Positions 34,797-43,901 of a stretch of DNA of 64,000 bases are shown one piece after another (the stretch's first letter is position 1; every line of letters starts with the position of its first letter). Under the pieces are notes generated by a model. It did not search any database, was not told where the DNA came from, and worked only from the letters and a program-made list of their open reading frames with translations. The translations under genes and the position numbers were made by a program. The DNA is taken from the NCBI GenBank assembly GCA_900545015.1, contig UQXJ01000003.1:1-64000 (forward strand), written 5' to 3'. The stretch is from an uncultured Mollicutes bacterium. GTDB taxonomy: Bacteria; Bacillota_I; Bacilli_A; RFN20; CAG-826.

Positions 34797-37700
34797 ATGA
34801 AGAAAAATAAAATTGGATTATGTGCATTAGCTCTTGGTTCACTCGGATTTATTGCTTGCCTTTCTAATGGCGAAACAGGTGCTAATAATTCTAACTTAAT
34901 TAAAAAAGATACAACTTTCTTAGTTTCTTTAAAAGGAACTGAAAATAGTTTAGGAAAAGAAAAAGCAAAAGAAGTTAGAGATAATTTTATTAATGAATTA
35001 AGAAATGAAATTGGATTTAATTTTAAAGTTACAAATACATTTGAAGCTATTAATGCTTTAGAAATCAAAACAAATAAAGAATTTGAACCAGTATTAAATA
35101 GCTTAAGTAATGTTTCAAAAGTCTCAATTAACCAAACATATAGATTTGGTGATACATATAGCGGTGAAAGAAATGCTGATGAAATTGCTGAAGGATTTGT
35201 ACCTTTAACAAATACATCAACTGGTGGAAAATCTACTAAAGAAGATGATAAACAAGACGCTATTAAGAACAAAGACAACAACCAATCAAAAGAATCAATG
35301 TTTGTTCCTGAAACAAACAATAAAGGTGCTGGATCATTTGTTGCTATCTTAGACTCAGGATTCTTTATGGATCACAGTGCCTTCACAAATTTAAGTGGAG
35401 AAGGCGCTGCTAAAGCTAAATTTAGATATAGCGATTTAGATAAAGCTAGTGGCGAATTAAAAGCTATTAGAAGCAAAAAACTTGAAAGCGTAACTGATAG
35501 TTATGTCGGAAATCTTGCTGATGGTAGTTTATATTATGATTTAAAGATTCCTTTCTATTTTGACTATGGCGGAAGTAGCGAAAATAGTTCAAATGACTTT
35601 GATGTTTATTCACCTTGGAGTGAACACGGAACTCACGTTGCTTCAATTGCAGGAGCAAATGGTTTATATAATGGTATTGCTCCAGATGCACAACTTGCAT
35701 TAATGAAAGTCTTCTATGAATCAATTCCTACAGATGATACAAGTGCTGGTGGAGTTTATGCTAAAGATGCTGATATTCTTGAAGCATTAAATGACTGTGT
35801 TGTTTTAGGCGTTGATGCATTAAATATGTCACTTGGTAGTGACCTTGATGACTTCTCAAATAAATCAACATCTATTGATATTATTTCAAAGCTTGAAGAT
35901 GATGGATGTTCATGTAACATTTCAGCTGGTAATGCTGGTAAAGCATTATTCAAATCAATGGCTACATATAAAGATTGGGCAACTGATCAAGTTGATACAG
36001 GTATTTTAGGAAGTTATGCTAACTCAACAAAAGCAAATATTATTGCAAGTAGCACAAACCCAACTCAATATTATGAATCAGCTTTAAAAATTAAAGATAA
36101 AGATGGCAAAGAATCAATCATCGGTTATAGCGATCAAGTCGATTATAGTAATGGTAGTGATGGTATCACTGAAGAAAAAGAAAGATTACTTTCAATGATT
36201 GGTGATAACGTTGAAATTGTTACAGCTGGTGCTGCTGATAGTAATGGAAATTACTATGGAACTGATGCAGATTATACTAAAGTAACAGCTGCTAACCCTG
36301 ATTATTACAAAGGCAAAGTTGCTATTTGTGATAGAGGTTCAACATCATTCGTTGATAAAGCAAAAGCTGCTGAAGATGCAGGATGTGCTGGATTAATCGT
36401 TGTAAACAACGACCCAACAGCTATTGAATTTACATTCGGTATGAGCTGGTCTAGCGGCAATGGAAACTATGATATTCCAAATATTCCAGTTGTCTTCGTA
36501 TTATTTAGAGATAGGGATACACTTTTAAATTCATTAACTAAAGGTGTTGATAAAAACGGAAAAGAAATCACAATTGATAGTAATACAGATAAATCATCCT
36601 TATTATGTATGAGTGGTCCAACAAGCTTAATTTCTAAAACTGAAGCTGAAAACCCAGATAAAGATCAATTAAGTGACTTCTCAAGTGATGGTGCAACTTC
36701 AACATTAGGTCTTGCTCCAACAATTGCTACTCCAGGTAGTTCAATTAGAGGCGCAACACTTGGAAAAGCTAATTCACAAGGTAAAGTTGACGAAAAGAAT
36801 GAATATTCTTATGAATATTTAAATGGTACATCAATGGCTGCTCCTAACTATACAGGTATTGTTGCTTTATTAGTTGGAGAAAAAGAATTTGCTAATGACA
36901 CTGAAAGAAAAGAATACTTAAAGAGTATTACAATGAGAACAATGTCAACAGCTACTCAATATGAATATACTTCTACAAGTTATGGAAGAATTAAAACAAG
37001 TAAAGCTATGACTACTGGAGAAAATCCAAAAGAAGTTACAATTTATACTCCTGTTGCTGAAGACGTTAAAGATGAATTAAGTGCTTATTCACCACGTAAA
37101 CAAGGTGCTGGTGTTGTAAATGCATCAAAAGCAATTAATTCAAAAACATATCTTGAAGGATTAACAGTTAATAATGATGGTTCATTTACTAACGTCGGAA
37201 ATAATTTCGCTAAAGTTGAACTTAAAAATAACGAATTGATTAAAAACGGTAAAATTAGTATCGGATTTAGAGTTCATAATGAAGATACAAGTGCAAAAAC
37301 TTATAAAGTAAGTATCTCAGTAATGGCTCCACAAATTAGTGGATATCATAATCACGATAACGAATTAGCAAACTATGTCACGAGTGATGCAAAATATGAG
37401 GGTGCTAAAGTACAAACTCCTTATGATAAAGCACTTGTAAAAGATGCTGAACTTGGAACAATTACAGTTAATGCTAGTGAAGTAAAAGACTTCACAAACT
37501 TAAATACTTATTCAATTAGTGATGAAGTCAAAGCTTACCTTGAAAACTTTGAAAACGGAACATACCTTGAAGGTTATGTAAAACTTACACCAGTTGGTGT
37601 TACTCCAACTGATTCAAACCCAGTCTTAACAATGCCATATATGGGATTCTATAAAGACTATGGTGCAGCTGATGCAACAGAACCATTTGCTTTCGAAAAA

Positions 37701-39137
37701 GAAGAATCTTATTCATTAAATGGTGAAACTGGAGTTGGAACTGGTAAAGTTTACGGAAGTGATCTTGTTGATTATATTGGAAATAGATCTTATGCTCTTG
37801 ACTTCATTAAACAAGGTTCAAATATTGCATTTGATAGTTTCGATAACTTCCAAAGCAATGATAGAAGAACAAGTGTCTTAAAGAATGTTAATAACTTAGA
37901 TAACTTCGCAAACAAACCAACAATTAAAAAGGAAAAAGACGGAACAGTCACAATTTATGCTGGTGGTGCTTCAACTGATGTACTTTATGTTCAAGAATTC
38001 ATCTATAGATCAATTAATAGTGAAAAAGTTGAAATTAAAGATTTAGCAGGAAATGTTATTAGAAGTATTTATGTTACTGATAATATGGGTGGCTCAACAA
38101 ATCTTTATAAATCACATATCTCAGCTGGATATATTTCAAGCAAAATTCTTAACCACAGAGGTTATGCTGAACTTCCACTTTACACTAATAGTGGATCAAG
38201 AATTCCAAATGGAACTTATAAATTAAAATTCACATATAACTTACTTTATGGTTCAACTCAAGTTAAAGAATATAACCTTGTAATTGATAATGTTGGTCCA
38301 AATCTAGTTTATAAAGCATTATTTGATAATAATGGTGTAAAAACATTAAGACTCAAATTCAGTGAAATTTATATTCCAGAAACAACAAAAGTTAGTGTTA
38401 ATAGTGGTCTTGGAAACTTCACATTAACTAAAGTAAGTGATGGATATGTAGTTGATATTCCACTTGATGATAAAGCGTTTGATAATGGTAAATTATTTAT
38501 CAAAGTTCAAGATGCTTCATACACATATGGTTCATTTATGTTTAATGAAAATGAAATTGAAAAAGGATTAATGATTTCAAGTGATTCATTAACACCTGGT
38601 TCAACATATTCTTATACTGTTAATAGCATTAAAACAGCAAACGAAAACATTGCTGATGAATATGAAATTAACGCAACAGACTATACTGGTAAAAAACTTG
38701 ACTTAAAAGAATACACAACTGTTATTACTTATGATAAGAAAATTAATAATGGTGTTAAGGTATATGGAATTAATGATAAAGGTGCAAGAGTATTAATTAA
38801 GGATGTAACTTTATTAGACTCAACAACTATTAAAATCGTTACAACATTTACTAAATTCCAAATTATTGATAACGGAACAGTAAACCAAGGTTTCAATACT
38901 GAAGATAACGCAAGTGTTAAACTTCCTACTGAAGTAGCTGGTGGCAAAGTTTATGTCGATAAAGCTAGTGGAAGAAGTGGAGATACTGCAACAATCTATG
39001 CTGTTGCTAATGCTGGATATAAAGTTGAAAGCGTTAAAGTAAACGGCGTAGAAATCGTGGCTGATGAAAACGGAAACTATGCATTTATTCTTCAAGCTGG
39101 AGAAAATGCTGTTGAAGTAACATTCATCAAAGCTTAA
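34797..39137 (+). CDS. Subtilisin-like (S8) surface lipoprotein protease
   Basis: 1446 residues. Signal and lipobox FIAC (Cys about 21), an inhibitor I9-like propeptide (residues 35-115), then the S8 catalytic domain with D186 (AILDSGF), H277 (EHGTHVASIAG) and S679 (NGTSMAAPNYTG). A protease-associated (PA) insert lies between H and S (about 470-600: GKVAICDRGSTSFVDKA). C-terminal Fn3-like regions follow, and at the end an InlB-like module (GGKVYVDKASGRSGD to AVEVTFIKA). The architecture is close to C5a-peptidase/lactocepin proteases but lipid-anchored. It probably cuts extracellular proteins into peptides for the Opp systems next door. Confidence 0.93.
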   Translation: MKKNKIGLCALALGSLGFIACLSNGETGANNSNLIKKDTTFLVSLKGTENSLGKEKAKEVRDNFINELRNEIGFNFKVTNTFEAINALEIKTNKEFEPVLNSLSNVSKVSINQTYRFGDTYSGERNADEIAEGFVPLTNTSTGGKSTKEDDKQDAIKNKDNNQSKESMFVPETNNKGAGSFVAILDSGFFMDHSAFTNLSGEGAAKAKFRYSDLDKASGELKAIRSKKLESVTDSYVGNLADGSLYYDLKIPFYFDYGGSSENSSNDFDVYSPWSEHGTHVASIAGANGLYNGIAPDAQLALMKVFYESIPTDDTSAGGVYAKDADILEALNDCVVLGVDALNMSLGSDLDDFSNKSTSIDIISKLEDDGCSCNISAGNAGKALFKSMATYKDWATDQVDTGILGSYANSTKANIIASSTNPTQYYESALKIKDKDGKESIIGYSDQVDYSNGSDGITEEKERLLSMIGDNVEIVTAGAADSNGNYYGTDADYTKVTAANPDYYKGKVAICDRGSTSFVDKAKAAEDAGCAGLIVVNNDPTAIEFTFGMSWSSGNGNYDIPNIPVVFVLFRDRDTLLNSLTKGVDKNGKEITIDSNTDKSSLLCMSGPTSLISKTEAENPDKDQLSDFSSDGATSTLGLAPTIATPGSSIRGATLGKANSQGKVDEKNEYSYEYLNGTSMAAPNYTGIVALLVGEKEFANDTERKEYLKSITMRTMSTATQYEYTSTSYGRIKTSKAMTTGENPKEVTIYTPVAEDVKDELSAYSPRKQGAGVVNASKAINSKTYLEGLTVNNDGSFTNVGNNFAKVELKNNELIKNGKISIGFRVHNEDTSAKTYKVSISVMAPQISGYHNHDNELANYVTSDAKYEGAKVQTPYDKALVKDAELGTITVNASEVKDFTNLNTYSISDEVKAYLENFENGTYLEGYVKLTPVGVTPTDSNPVLTMPYMGFYKDYGAADATEPFAFEKEESYSLNGETGVGTGKVYGSDLVDYIGNRSYALDFIKQGSNIAFDSFDNFQSNDRRTSVLKNVNNLDNFANKPTIKKEKDGTVTIYAGGASTDVLYVQEFIYRSINSEKVEIKDLAGNVIRSIYVTDNMGGSTNLYKSHISAGYISSKILNHRGYAELPLYTNSGSRIPNGTYKLKFTYNLLYGSTQVKEYNLVIDNVGPNLVYKALFDNNGVKTLRLKFSEIYIPETTKVSVNSGLGNFTLTKVSDGYVVDIPLDDKAFDNGKLFIKVQDASYTYGSFMFNENEIEKGLMISSDSLTPGSTYSYTVNSIKTANENIADEYEINATDYTGKKLDLKEYTTVITYDKKINNGVKVYGINDKGARVLIKDVTLLDSTTIKIVTTFTKFQIIDNGTVNQGFNTEDNASVKLPTEVAGGKVYVDKASGRSGDTATIYAVANAGYKVESVKVNGVEIVADENGNYAFILQAGENAVEVTFIKA

Positions 39138-39151
39138 AAATTTATATTAAG

Positions 39152-39176
39152 AGGGGCTAGCTTTTAACTAGCCCCT
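39152..39176 (+). terminator. GC-rich hairpin after the protease gene
   Basis: Perfect 9-bp stem AGGGGCTAG / CTAGCCCCT with a 7-nt T/A loop, no T-run after it. It lies 14 bp before the next start codon. Confidence 0.7.
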
Positions 39177-39189
39177 AAGTTGCTTAAAA

Positions 39190-39630
39190 ATGAATAAAGA
39201 AGACAAGAAAAAGAAGACAAGTAATTTTGATTTTAAAAGTTTTTATGAAATTTATATCACTAGATTCCTTTTAATCTTTGCTATAAGTTCTATATTTTTT
39301 ATTGTTTATTTTGAAATGAAAGAAGAAACAATAATTGCTGCTCTTGATGGATTATTTTATGCATTTGTAATTTCGTTTGTTACTGGTGCATTTTCTTGGA
39401 TAACAAACTTAGGATTTTTCGATATTTTTGCTTATAACGCAATAAGATTAAAAGAATATTGGTTCAAAAATATCGAAAAAAGTCATTTTTATGGAACTTA
39501 TGATTATACAAAAAGCAAGAAGGATAAAAGGGAAGCACAAAAGTTTATTCCTTTATCATATATTGCTTCTAGTTTTATATTTTTAATTGGTACAATTGTT
39601 GTGTATATAATTTATAAAAGTTGTATTTGA
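39190..39630 (+). CDS. DUF3899-like small membrane protein, Opp locus 1
   Basis: 146 residues with a basic N-terminus and three or four hydrophobic spans (FLLIFAISSIFFIVYF, ALDGLFYAFVISFVTGAFSW, YIASSFIFLIGTIVVYIIY). The central TNLGFFDIFAY motif and layout resemble DUF3899 proteins. A paralogue sits at the same place in the second Opp locus (50122). No Shine-Dalgarno is visible before the ATG, which comes 13 bp after a hairpin. It ends in TGA, and that stop lies within the -35 of the oppA1 promoter. Function unknown. Confidence 0.75.
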   Translation: MNKEDKKKKTSNFDFKSFYEIYITRFLLIFAISSIFFIVYFEMKEETIIAALDGLFYAFVISFVTGAFSWITNLGFFDIFAYNAIRLKEYWFKNIEKSHFYGTYDYTKSKKDKREAQKFIPLSYIASSFIFLIGTIVVYIIYKSCI

Positions 39631-39654
39631 CAAAAATTATTTAGCATTTATTAT
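39627..39654 (+). promoter_or_regulatory. Promoter of oppA1
   Basis: TTGACA (39627-39632), a 16-bp spacer, TATTAT (39649-39654), about 55 bp before the oppA1 ATG. The perfect -35 suggests strong constitutive expression, in contrast to oppA2, which has a direct-repeat box instead. Confidence 0.65.
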
Positions 39655-39708
39655 TTTAAATGGTTTACAAGAAAAGAATATTTAGAATCTAAGAAAGGGA
39701 GAATAAAT

Positions 39709-42702
39709 ATGAAGAAAAGAAAGTTTATATATGCCGTCAGTGCATTATTATTACTTGGTGCTCCACTCGCTCTAGCTAGCTGTGGTGGAAATACACCAAC
39801 TCCACAACCTACTCCAAATCCAAATCCAGGACCAAGCGAAGGCAAAGTTAAAGATTTTAGTGTAAGTCTAAGTAGTGAAAAAGCTATTTATACAGGTGAA
39901 CAAGTCACAATCGTTGCAACATCTTTAACAGAAGGCGTTACTGGTGAATTTATTTTTGATGTAACTAGCGGATCAGAATTTATTTCTGTTAACGATAATG
40001 GTGTCGTTACTGGTTTAGCTAAAGGTAAAGGTGTTGTTACAGTAAAATGCAGAAATGGTGCTGATGATTTAAAAGACAAAACAGTTGAAATTGAATGTTT
40101 AGGTCAACCTGAAAATGCTGTAGGACCATATAACTATGTTGCTTCATCATATGAAGAAAAACTTCAAATTTTAGGAAAACTTGAAAAATATGCAGTTGAT
40201 AAACACTTAACTGGTATTACATTATTCCAAAATGGTGGTTATGTTGCTTATAGCAGTAGAGTTAAACTTCCAACAGCAAAATATATTACAGGCTATGGCC
40301 TTGGTGTTTTAAGTGAAGGTTCAATCACAACTCCATTAACTGCTGACCAAGAAAGCAATAGCTCATGGCAAATGTATTACCATGGTTATGGCGGAGCTTC
40401 AAATAAACAAAAATTCAACTATCTCGATGATACAGGTAGTGAATCAGCAGATCTTTATGGATATGTTTCATCTGGTTATTATTCAACAAAGATGAATTCA
40501 ACTAAAGATGGCTATGAATGGTATCCTGTTTTAGCAAAAGCTAACCCAGTTACTGGTGATTTTAGACCACAAGCTTTAAATAAAAATGAAGCAACAGGAC
40601 TTGCAACTAAATATAAAGTTTATTTAAGAACTGGAAAAGATGGTTTAAAATACAACACATTAGGCAAATATAAAGATAAATATGCTGGTAGAGGTGTAGA
40701 ACTTGAAGACTATGTAACTCCATATAGACTTTTACTTAATCAAAAAGTTGGTTTAGCTAGAAGTGCTGATATGATTAGCGATTCAAGCAATTCAACATTA
40801 AAAGGTGCTAAAGCATATTATTCACAAACTAAAGACAACTCAAATATCGAAGAAACAAAAGATGTTTTTGATAAATTAGTTGGTATTAAAACTAACGAAG
40901 AAGAAGGAAGCATTACATTTACATTTAATACTCCTGTCAACCAATTCTCAGCGATGAGAAATCTTTCAGGATCACTCTATTCACCAATTCCTGCTGAATT
41001 TATTAAAGAAATTGGTAAAGGTTCAAAAGGTTGGACTGAAAAAGATGCTTATTATTATGGTATGAAGAGAACTTATGGTACTGTTAATTCAGACAATGGT
41101 TCAAAACCTGTTGATAACTTACTTTCAGTTGCTCCATATGTTCTTGAAACAAGTGATAATACTTATAACGTCTATAAAAGAAACCCATTATGGTATGAAT
41201 TCTCAAGTAGTGATGAATCAATCAAAAATAGATATTCAATTGAAGGTATTAAATTAGTATATATTCAAGGTGCTGCAAGTGATAAGAATGCTGCTTTTAA
41301 AGCTTACCAAAAAGGTGGTATTGATGCTTGTGCGATTCCAAAGGATTATATTGCTGAATATCAAAATAAAGAAGGAACAACAAAAACTGAAGGTGATTCA
41401 ACTTTCAAACTTAATTTAAATACGTGTACACAAGAAGAATGGGAAGCAATCTTTGGTACTAAAGGAACAAATCCAAATGGTGGACAAACATGGAAGTGCA
41501 AACCATTAATGTCAAATGATAACTTCATCAATGCTTTGTCATTCTCAATTGATAGAGAAACATTCGCTTCAACTCGTGGAAATATTGCATCACAATCATA
41601 TTTTGCTCCTGCTTATTTATGGGACCCAGAAAACGGTAAATCATATGATGAAACTGCAGAACATAAAGCAGCAATTGCTAATTATTCACCAGAAACAACT
41701 GGATATAATGAAGAATTAGCTGTTCAATTATTTGATAAAGCAATCACAGAAGAAGTTAATGCTGGTAAATATCAAAAGAATGGTAGTGAAACAATCTATA
41801 TGAAATGGATGAACACTACAGATAAAGATGATTTCGGTAACGAAATTGTTCAATATTTTAATAAAGCATTCGAAAAAACAAATGCATTTAAGAATGGTTT
41901 TAAGTTAACATTCGAACAAGATAAAGGTAACACAGACTATCAACAAGTTTATAACAAGATGAAAGCTGGTACATTCGATATTGGATTTGGTTCTATTAGT
42001 GGTATGCAAACTGATCCTCTTGGCTTCTTAGAAGTTATGAAGAGCAATAACTCAACTGGATTCACACTTAACTATGGATGTGATACATCAGTCGTTGATG
42101 AAAGTGATAACAATTATATCTTATTTGATGGTAAAAAATGGAGTTTTGACTCACTTTGGACTGCAGCAAATAAAGGTGCTATTGTTGGAGGCGCTTCAAC
42201 AAAAGGTAAAGTTATTGAAAAGCCAGTCACATTAAAACAAAGTGGTAGCGGAAGTGCCAATGCAGAAGTTGATGGCGTTAAATATAGAAAACTTGCTATT
42301 CAATTAGTTAAAGATACTGAAGCTGCAGCTACTGAAACTAAATTTAAAGTCGTTGCTTCTAAAGAAAAAGAAAGCGATGATTATATTACTGTAAATATTA
42401 ACTATAACGAAGGTACAACACCTAAAGTTGCAGTTTATAACATTGCATATGGTTCAAACTTTATTCTATACGGAAAAGGTGTTGATAAGTCAACTGGTGA
42501 AATTACTGGTGACTATGGCACTGTTTATATCTTAATTCCAGAAACTATTAATAGTGCTACAACTGATGGACAAATTAATGAAACAATCTTATATAAGAAT
42601 ATTAAGTCAATGAGCGTTTACGTCAGCTACTATATGGAAATTAATAATGTTCCAACATCTACAACATTAGATTTGACATTAAACGATAATACAATTAAAT
42701 AG
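39709..42702 (+). CDS. oppA: OppA-like peptide-binding lipoprotein 1
   Basis: 997 residues, much longer than the usual 540. Lipobox ALASC (Cys 25), a Pro/Asn linker (TPTPQPTPNPNPGPSE), a Big_2-like domain (KAIYTGEQVTIVATS, GVVTGLAKGKGVVTVKC), then an SBP family 5 body: GITLFQNGGY, NALSFSIDRETFA, TGFTLNYGCDTS. It binds peptides at the cell surface for the oppBC channel. AAAGGGAG RBS. It is separated from oppB by a perfect hairpin, giving excess binding protein over channel. Paralogue at 50679 shares SxDSLWxAAN and S-T-GFTLNxGxDTS. Confidence 0.9.
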   Translation: MKKRKFIYAVSALLLLGAPLALASCGGNTPTPQPTPNPNPGPSEGKVKDFSVSLSSEKAIYTGEQVTIVATSLTEGVTGEFIFDVTSGSEFISVNDNGVVTGLAKGKGVVTVKCRNGADDLKDKTVEIECLGQPENAVGPYNYVASSYEEKLQILGKLEKYAVDKHLTGITLFQNGGYVAYSSRVKLPTAKYITGYGLGVLSEGSITTPLTADQESNSSWQMYYHGYGGASNKQKFNYLDDTGSESADLYGYVSSGYYSTKMNSTKDGYEWYPVLAKANPVTGDFRPQALNKNEATGLATKYKVYLRTGKDGLKYNTLGKYKDKYAGRGVELEDYVTPYRLLLNQKVGLARSADMISDSSNSTLKGAKAYYSQTKDNSNIEETKDVFDKLVGIKTNEEEGSITFTFNTPVNQFSAMRNLSGSLYSPIPAEFIKEIGKGSKGWTEKDAYYYGMKRTYGTVNSDNGSKPVDNLLSVAPYVLETSDNTYNVYKRNPLWYEFSSSDESIKNRYSIEGIKLVYIQGAASDKNAAFKAYQKGGIDACAIPKDYIAEYQNKEGTTKTEGDSTFKLNLNTCTQEEWEAIFGTKGTNPNGGQTWKCKPLMSNDNFINALSFSIDRETFASTRGNIASQSYFAPAYLWDPENGKSYDETAEHKAAIANYSPETTGYNEELAVQLFDKAITEEVNAGKYQKNGSETIYMKWMNTTDKDDFGNEIVQYFNKAFEKTNAFKNGFKLTFEQDKGNTDYQQVYNKMKAGTFDIGFGSISGMQTDPLGFLEVMKSNNSTGFTLNYGCDTSVVDESDNNYILFDGKKWSFDSLWTAANKGAIVGGASTKGKVIEKPVTLKQSGSGSANAEVDGVKYRKLAIQLVKDTEAAATETKFKVVASKEKESDDYITVNINYNEGTTPKVAVYNIAYGSNFILYGKGVDKSTGEITGDYGTVYILIPETINSATTDGQINETILYKNIKSMSVYVSYYMEINNVPTSTTLDLTLNDNTIK

Positions 42703-42731
42703 TTTTAAAAAATATACGAATTTACACAAAT

Positions 42732-42757
42732 AAGTGGTGCTTTTGCACCACTTTTCA
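42732..42757 (+). terminator. Terminator between oppA1 and oppB1
   Basis: Perfect 9-bp stem AAGTGGTGC / GCACCACTT with TTTT loop and a short T-rich tail. Confidence 0.82.
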
Positions 42758-42792
42758 TTTATAATAAATTAGGTTTTTAGCGCAATTTTTTG

Positions 42793-42820
42793 TTGTCAAA
42801 AAGTTGGCTAATGCTAAAAT
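42793..42820 (+). promoter_or_regulatory. Promoter of oppBC-DF1
   Basis: TTGTCA (42793-42798), 16-bp spacer, TAAAAT (42815-42820) with an upstream TG making an extended -10. It sits 25 bp before the oppB1 ATG. Confidence 0.6.
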
Positions 42821-42845
42821 ATTCATTACGTTTAAGGAGAAAAGT

Positions 42846-43901
42846 ATGTGGAAATATGTACTTAAAAGAATCGCTTTAGCGTTTGCTACAGCTTTTATCA
42901 TTCTAAGTTTGACATTCATCTTAATGAAACTTTTACCTTTTTCTGAACCAGCTGGTATGGCGGTAGATAAATTTAGATATTATCAAGACCAAGTTGCTCA
43001 AGGATTTGTTATTAGTTTTTCAGAAGAACAATCTAATTTAGGAAAATACTTATGGACAACAAGTGGAACATCATTATTTAATGATGGAACTACATATTAT
43101 TACTATGTCCGCCCAGTATTTGAACAATATGGAAACTGGCTTAAAAATGTCTTTACAGAATGGGATTGGGGTGTTTCAACATACATTTTACCTAATGCAA
43201 GTGCTATGTCTATTATTGGAAATAGACTTCCTACAACAATTGGCGTAAATATTATTTCTGTTATTATTTCAGTTCCTCTTGGAATTTTATTAGGAATTTG
43301 GGCTGCTTTAAAGAAAAATAAACCTACAGATCACATTATTTCAACTGTAATTATGATTTTTATTAGCGTTCCATCGTTTATTATCATTTCTTTATTAATG
43401 AAATGGCTCGCTTATGATACAGGTTTATTACCATGGCAGTGGCCAGATGCAACAAGTAGTGCTGGAACAAAAGCATTGGGATACATTATTCCTGTTACAG
43501 CTCTTTGCTTTGGATCTATTTGTGGATACTGTAGATTTACTCGTGCTGAACTTTGTGAAGTTATGAGCAGCGATTATCTTTTACTTGCTAGAACAAAAGG
43601 TTTAACAAAAAGACAATGTATCGTTCGTCATGCTTTAAGAAATGCAATGGTTCCTATTGTTCCATCTATTCTTGCTGAATTTATTGGTATTTTAAGTGGT
43701 TCAATGATTCTTGAAAACTTATACAATATTCCAGGAATTGGTAGCTTATTCGTTACTGCACTTAATTCAAAAGATTACAATGTTTTAATGGTTGATATGG
43801 CAATCTTTACTCTTGTTAGTTTAGTTGCTGGTGTCATTCTTGATATTTCATACGGCTTTATCGATCCACGTATTAGAATGGGAGCAAAGAACAATGGATA
43901 A
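42846..43901 (+). CDS. oppB: Oligopeptide ABC permease OppB1
   Basis: 351 residues, about six membrane spans (MWKYVLKRIALAFATAFIILS at the start). The binding-protein-dependent transport signature is present (EVMSSDYLLLARTKGL, HALRNAMVPI), and it ends SYGFIDPRIRMGAK. An extra ~45-residue extracytoplasmic insert after span 1 (GKYLWTTSGTSLFND to VFTEWDWGVS) makes it longer than typical OppB; the paralogue has it too. ATG 42846 follows AAGGAGAA. Overlaps oppC1 by 8 bp. Confidence 0.92.
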   Translation: MWKYVLKRIALAFATAFIILSLTFILMKLLPFSEPAGMAVDKFRYYQDQVAQGFVISFSEEQSNLGKYLWTTSGTSLFNDGTTYYYYVRPVFEQYGNWLKNVFTEWDWGVSTYILPNASAMSIIGNRLPTTIGVNIISVIISVPLGILLGIWAALKKNKPTDHIISTVIMIFISVPSFIIISLLMKWLAYDTGLLPWQWPDATSSAGTKALGYIIPVTALCFGSICGYCRFTRAELCEVMSSDYLLLARTKGLTKRQCIVRHALRNAMVPIVPSILAEFIGILSGSMILENLYNIPGIGSLFVTALNSKDYNVLMVDMAIFTLVSLVAGVILDISYGFIDPRIRMGAKNNG

